Shown: positions 6,450 through 7,617 of the stretch, one piece after another
Layout of the letters: every line of letters begins with the position of its first letter
How positions within the stretch are numbered: position 1 is the first letter of the stretch
Assembly (NCBI GenBank): GCA_025934635.1
Contig: JAICWX010000381.1
Span: forward strand, 1-7,617
Source: Streptosporangiaceae bacterium
Lineage (GTDB): Bacteria; Actinomycetota; Actinomycetes; Streptosporangiales; Streptosporangiaceae
Length of the DNA stretch: 7,617 nucleotides
Reading direction: 5' to 3'
The notes under the pieces: model-generated
What the model saw: only the letters and a program-made list of their open reading frames with translations
Told to the model about the DNA's origin: nothing
The model's database searches: none
Made by a program: the position numbers and the translations under genes

Positions 6450-7385
6450 ATGGCTAGCTTCGCAGACGCGCTTGACCAGGAGATCGTCGTGCTCGACGGC
6501 GGCCTCGCCACCCAACTCGAGGAGCAGGGGCATGACCTGCGTGACAGCCTTTGGTCGGCGCGGCTTCTGCGCGACGAGCCGGACGAGATCGTTGCGGCCC
6601 ACCGTGCGTACGTCGATGCCGGTGCCGATGTCGCGATTACAGCCAGCTACCATGCCAGCTACGCAGGGTTCGCGAACGCTGGAATCGACGCGGACGAGGC
6701 CACACGCCTGCTGGCGCTTTCAGTAGACCTCGCCCGCCGCGCGCAACCAGCGGACCGGCAGACGTTCGTCGCCGGCTCGGTCGGACTCTACGGCGTCGTA
6801 TGGGCGAACGGCACCGAGTACACCGGGGATTACAGCCGCGCGACTGACGATGACGTCGCCACAGAGCAGCGCCGGCGTATCCGCGCGATGGTTGACGCCG
6901 AAGCCGATCTGCTCGCGATCGAGACTATCCCGAGCGGACGCGAGGCCGCGATCCTCGGGGAGCTCTTGACCGAGGTGCCCGGCACTGAGTCGTGGGTCAC
7001 CTTCTGCTGCCGCGACGACCATCACCTCAGTGACGGCACGCCGATCAGCGAAGCGGTGCGAGCCGTCACCCGCACCGGTCGGGTGACCGCGGTCGGCGTG
7101 AACTGCACGCCACCCCAGCACGTCGAATCGCTACTGGCCGATGCCCGCACCGCGACCGACCTGCCGCTCGTCGCGTACCCGAATTGGGGACGCATCTGGG
7201 ATGGTGCGAGGTACGAATGGATCGAAGGCACCGGTGTCGTCGAGTTCCCCGCGGACTTGCTTGACAGGTGGCACGACGCCGGCGCGCGCGTTATCGGCGG
7301 TTGCTGCGGTATCGGTCCGCGAGGGATCGCCGGAGTCTCCGCATGGCGCGCAGCGCGGGGATCAGTCGCCGCAACCAACGGATAA
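6450..7385 (+). CDS. mmuM: Homocysteine S-methyltransferase
   Basis: This complete 311-residue enzyme has the normal MmuM length. It makes methionine by transferring a methyl group from S-methylmethionine (or S-adenosylmethionine) to homocysteine in the cytoplasm. The N-terminal VLDGGLATQLEEQGHDL is the family's signature start. ITASYHASYAGF, GSVGLYG, LLAIETIPS, VGVNCTPP and VIGGCCGIGP follow in order. Cys219 (GVNC) and Cys285-Cys286 (GGCC) are the three expected zinc ligands and all are present. ATG 6450 is chosen because the homology starts there; AAGGA (6435-6439) lies 10 nt upstream, a rather long spacing. Its frame stays open far upstream, but that stretch has no family similarity. The S-methylmethionine permease often found next to it is absent, so it stands alone beside a divergent ATPase. 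It may be island cargo or the resident gene next to the tRNA. Confidence 0.93.
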   Translation: MASFADALDQEIVVLDGGLATQLEEQGHDLRDSLWSARLLRDEPDEIVAAHRAYVDAGADVAITASYHASYAGFANAGIDADEATRLLALSVDLARRAQPADRQTFVAGSVGLYGVVWANGTEYTGDYSRATDDDVATEQRRRIRAMVDAEADLLAIETIPSGREAAILGELLTEVPGTESWVTFCCRDDHHLSDGTPISEAVRAVTRTGRVTAVGVNCTPPQHVESLLADARTATDLPLVAYPNWGRIWDGARYEWIEGTGVVEFPADLLDRWHDAGARVIGGCCGIGPRGIAGVSAWRAARGSVAATNG

Positions 7386-7574
7386 CCACAATCCACGAAG
7401 CTCAGCGCAGCCCATCCTCGAGCGGACGTCAGCCGGTCCTCGAGCACCACCCCACGGACGATCGAGTTGGCGAAAGGAGCACTCTGCCCGCGTCTGCGCT
7501 GACAACTGCTCCGGGTCCGGGGCAGCGGCCTCGTTCCGCGCAGCAGACGGTCCCGGGGCAGGCGAACGCCTGGG
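7386..7574. other. Spacer between the methyltransferase and tRNA-Thr
   Basis: No gene is supported in these 189 bp. There is no recognisable integrase end, although integrase genes often sit here in tRNA-integrated elements. Two near-identical short repeats, GGTCCGGGGCAG (7514-7525) and GGTCCCGGGGCAG (7549-7561), lie close to the tRNA. The plus-strand frame through the tRNA junction, encoding GERDRTADLPFTR, is the common artefact of translating a tRNA. Confidence 0.4.
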
Positions 7575-7617
7575 AGCCGGTGAGCGGGATCGAACCGCTG
7601 ACCTGCCGTTTACAAGA
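7575..7617 (-). tRNA. tRNA-Thr (anticodon TGT), 3' part; runs off the right edge
   Basis: The minus strand shows, 5' to 3', the end of the anticodon stem, the loop CTTGTAA with anticodon TGT, a five-base variable loop (AGGTC), and a perfect T-arm (AGCGG, TTCGATC, CCGCT). The acceptor strand CACCGGC and discriminator T follow. All spacings match canonical tRNA numbering from position 31 to 73. The next genomic bases are CCC, so the CCA end is not encoded. The 5' half (acceptor, D-arm, first half of the anticodon stem) must lie beyond the window. It decodes ACA threonine codons. A degenerate copy lies at 4511-4553. Confidence 0.85.

Larger units (their letters stand above)
4511..7617. mobile_element. 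Candidate tRNA-Thr-integrated genomic island (integrase not visible)
   Basis: The segment is bounded on the left by a degenerate tRNA-Thr 3' copy and on the right by the tRNA-Thr gene itself, both on the minus strand. Integration into a tRNA 3' end typically leaves this arrangement, with the intact tRNA at one junction and a 3' fragment at the other. The cargo is a DUF4143 ATPase and a homocysteine S-methyltransferase with no link to the sugar locus on the left. No integrase, excisionase or replication gene is visible, so the element may be a deletion remnant or mobilised in trans. The end of the repeat coincides with the last base of the window, so its full length is unknown. A simple local duplication of the tRNA 3' end is the alternative. 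Confidence 0.45.

Overview
The window looks like chromosomal DNA from a high-GC actinomycete-type bacterium. The grounds are strongly G/C-biased third codon positions, GTG and ATG starts, lipoprotein-type sugar-binding proteins with Ser/Gly linkers, and family matches typical of Actinomycetota. Genus cannot be decided from the sequence.

Left part (about 1-4461): a carbohydrate-uptake and hydrolysis locus arranged around a divergent control region. On the minus strand is the N-terminal part of an ABC-transporter sugar-binding lipoprotein, running off the left edge. Immediately upstream of it lies a broken second binding-protein gene, truncated and frameshifted. A well-formed sigma70-type promoter (TTGACC-N17-TATGAT) faces these genes, and a perfect palindrome (CGGAA-T-TTCCG) covers its expected transcription start. 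On the plus strand a LacI-family repressor is translationally coupled (ATGA overlap) to a complete glycoside hydrolase family 3 enzyme. The likely scheme is import of a plant-derived oligosaccharide, release of terminal sugars by the GH3 enzyme, and repression of transport by the LacI protein at the palindromes. A beta-xyloside or beta-glucoside substrate is an inference.

Right part (about 4511-7617): the window ends inside a minus-strand tRNA-Thr(TGT) gene, of which only the 3' part (anticodon loop, T-arm, acceptor) is visible. The same 43 bases recur at 4511-4553 with two substitutions, one at the universally conserved T54. A 3'-tRNA direct repeat of this kind is the usual footprint of site-specific integration into a tRNA gene, so 4511-7574 reads as a small (about 3 kb) island. 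It carries a complete DUF4143-type AAA ATPase (minus strand) and a complete homocysteine S-methyltransferase (plus strand), divergently arranged around a 457-bp spacer. No integrase is visible, so the island is either a decayed remnant or depended on a recombinase supplied elsewhere. The ATPase leader holds two near-identical 17-bp repeats exactly 40 bp apart, one containing a perfect TATAAT.

No CRISPR array, rRNA gene, transposase or clear intrinsic terminator was found.
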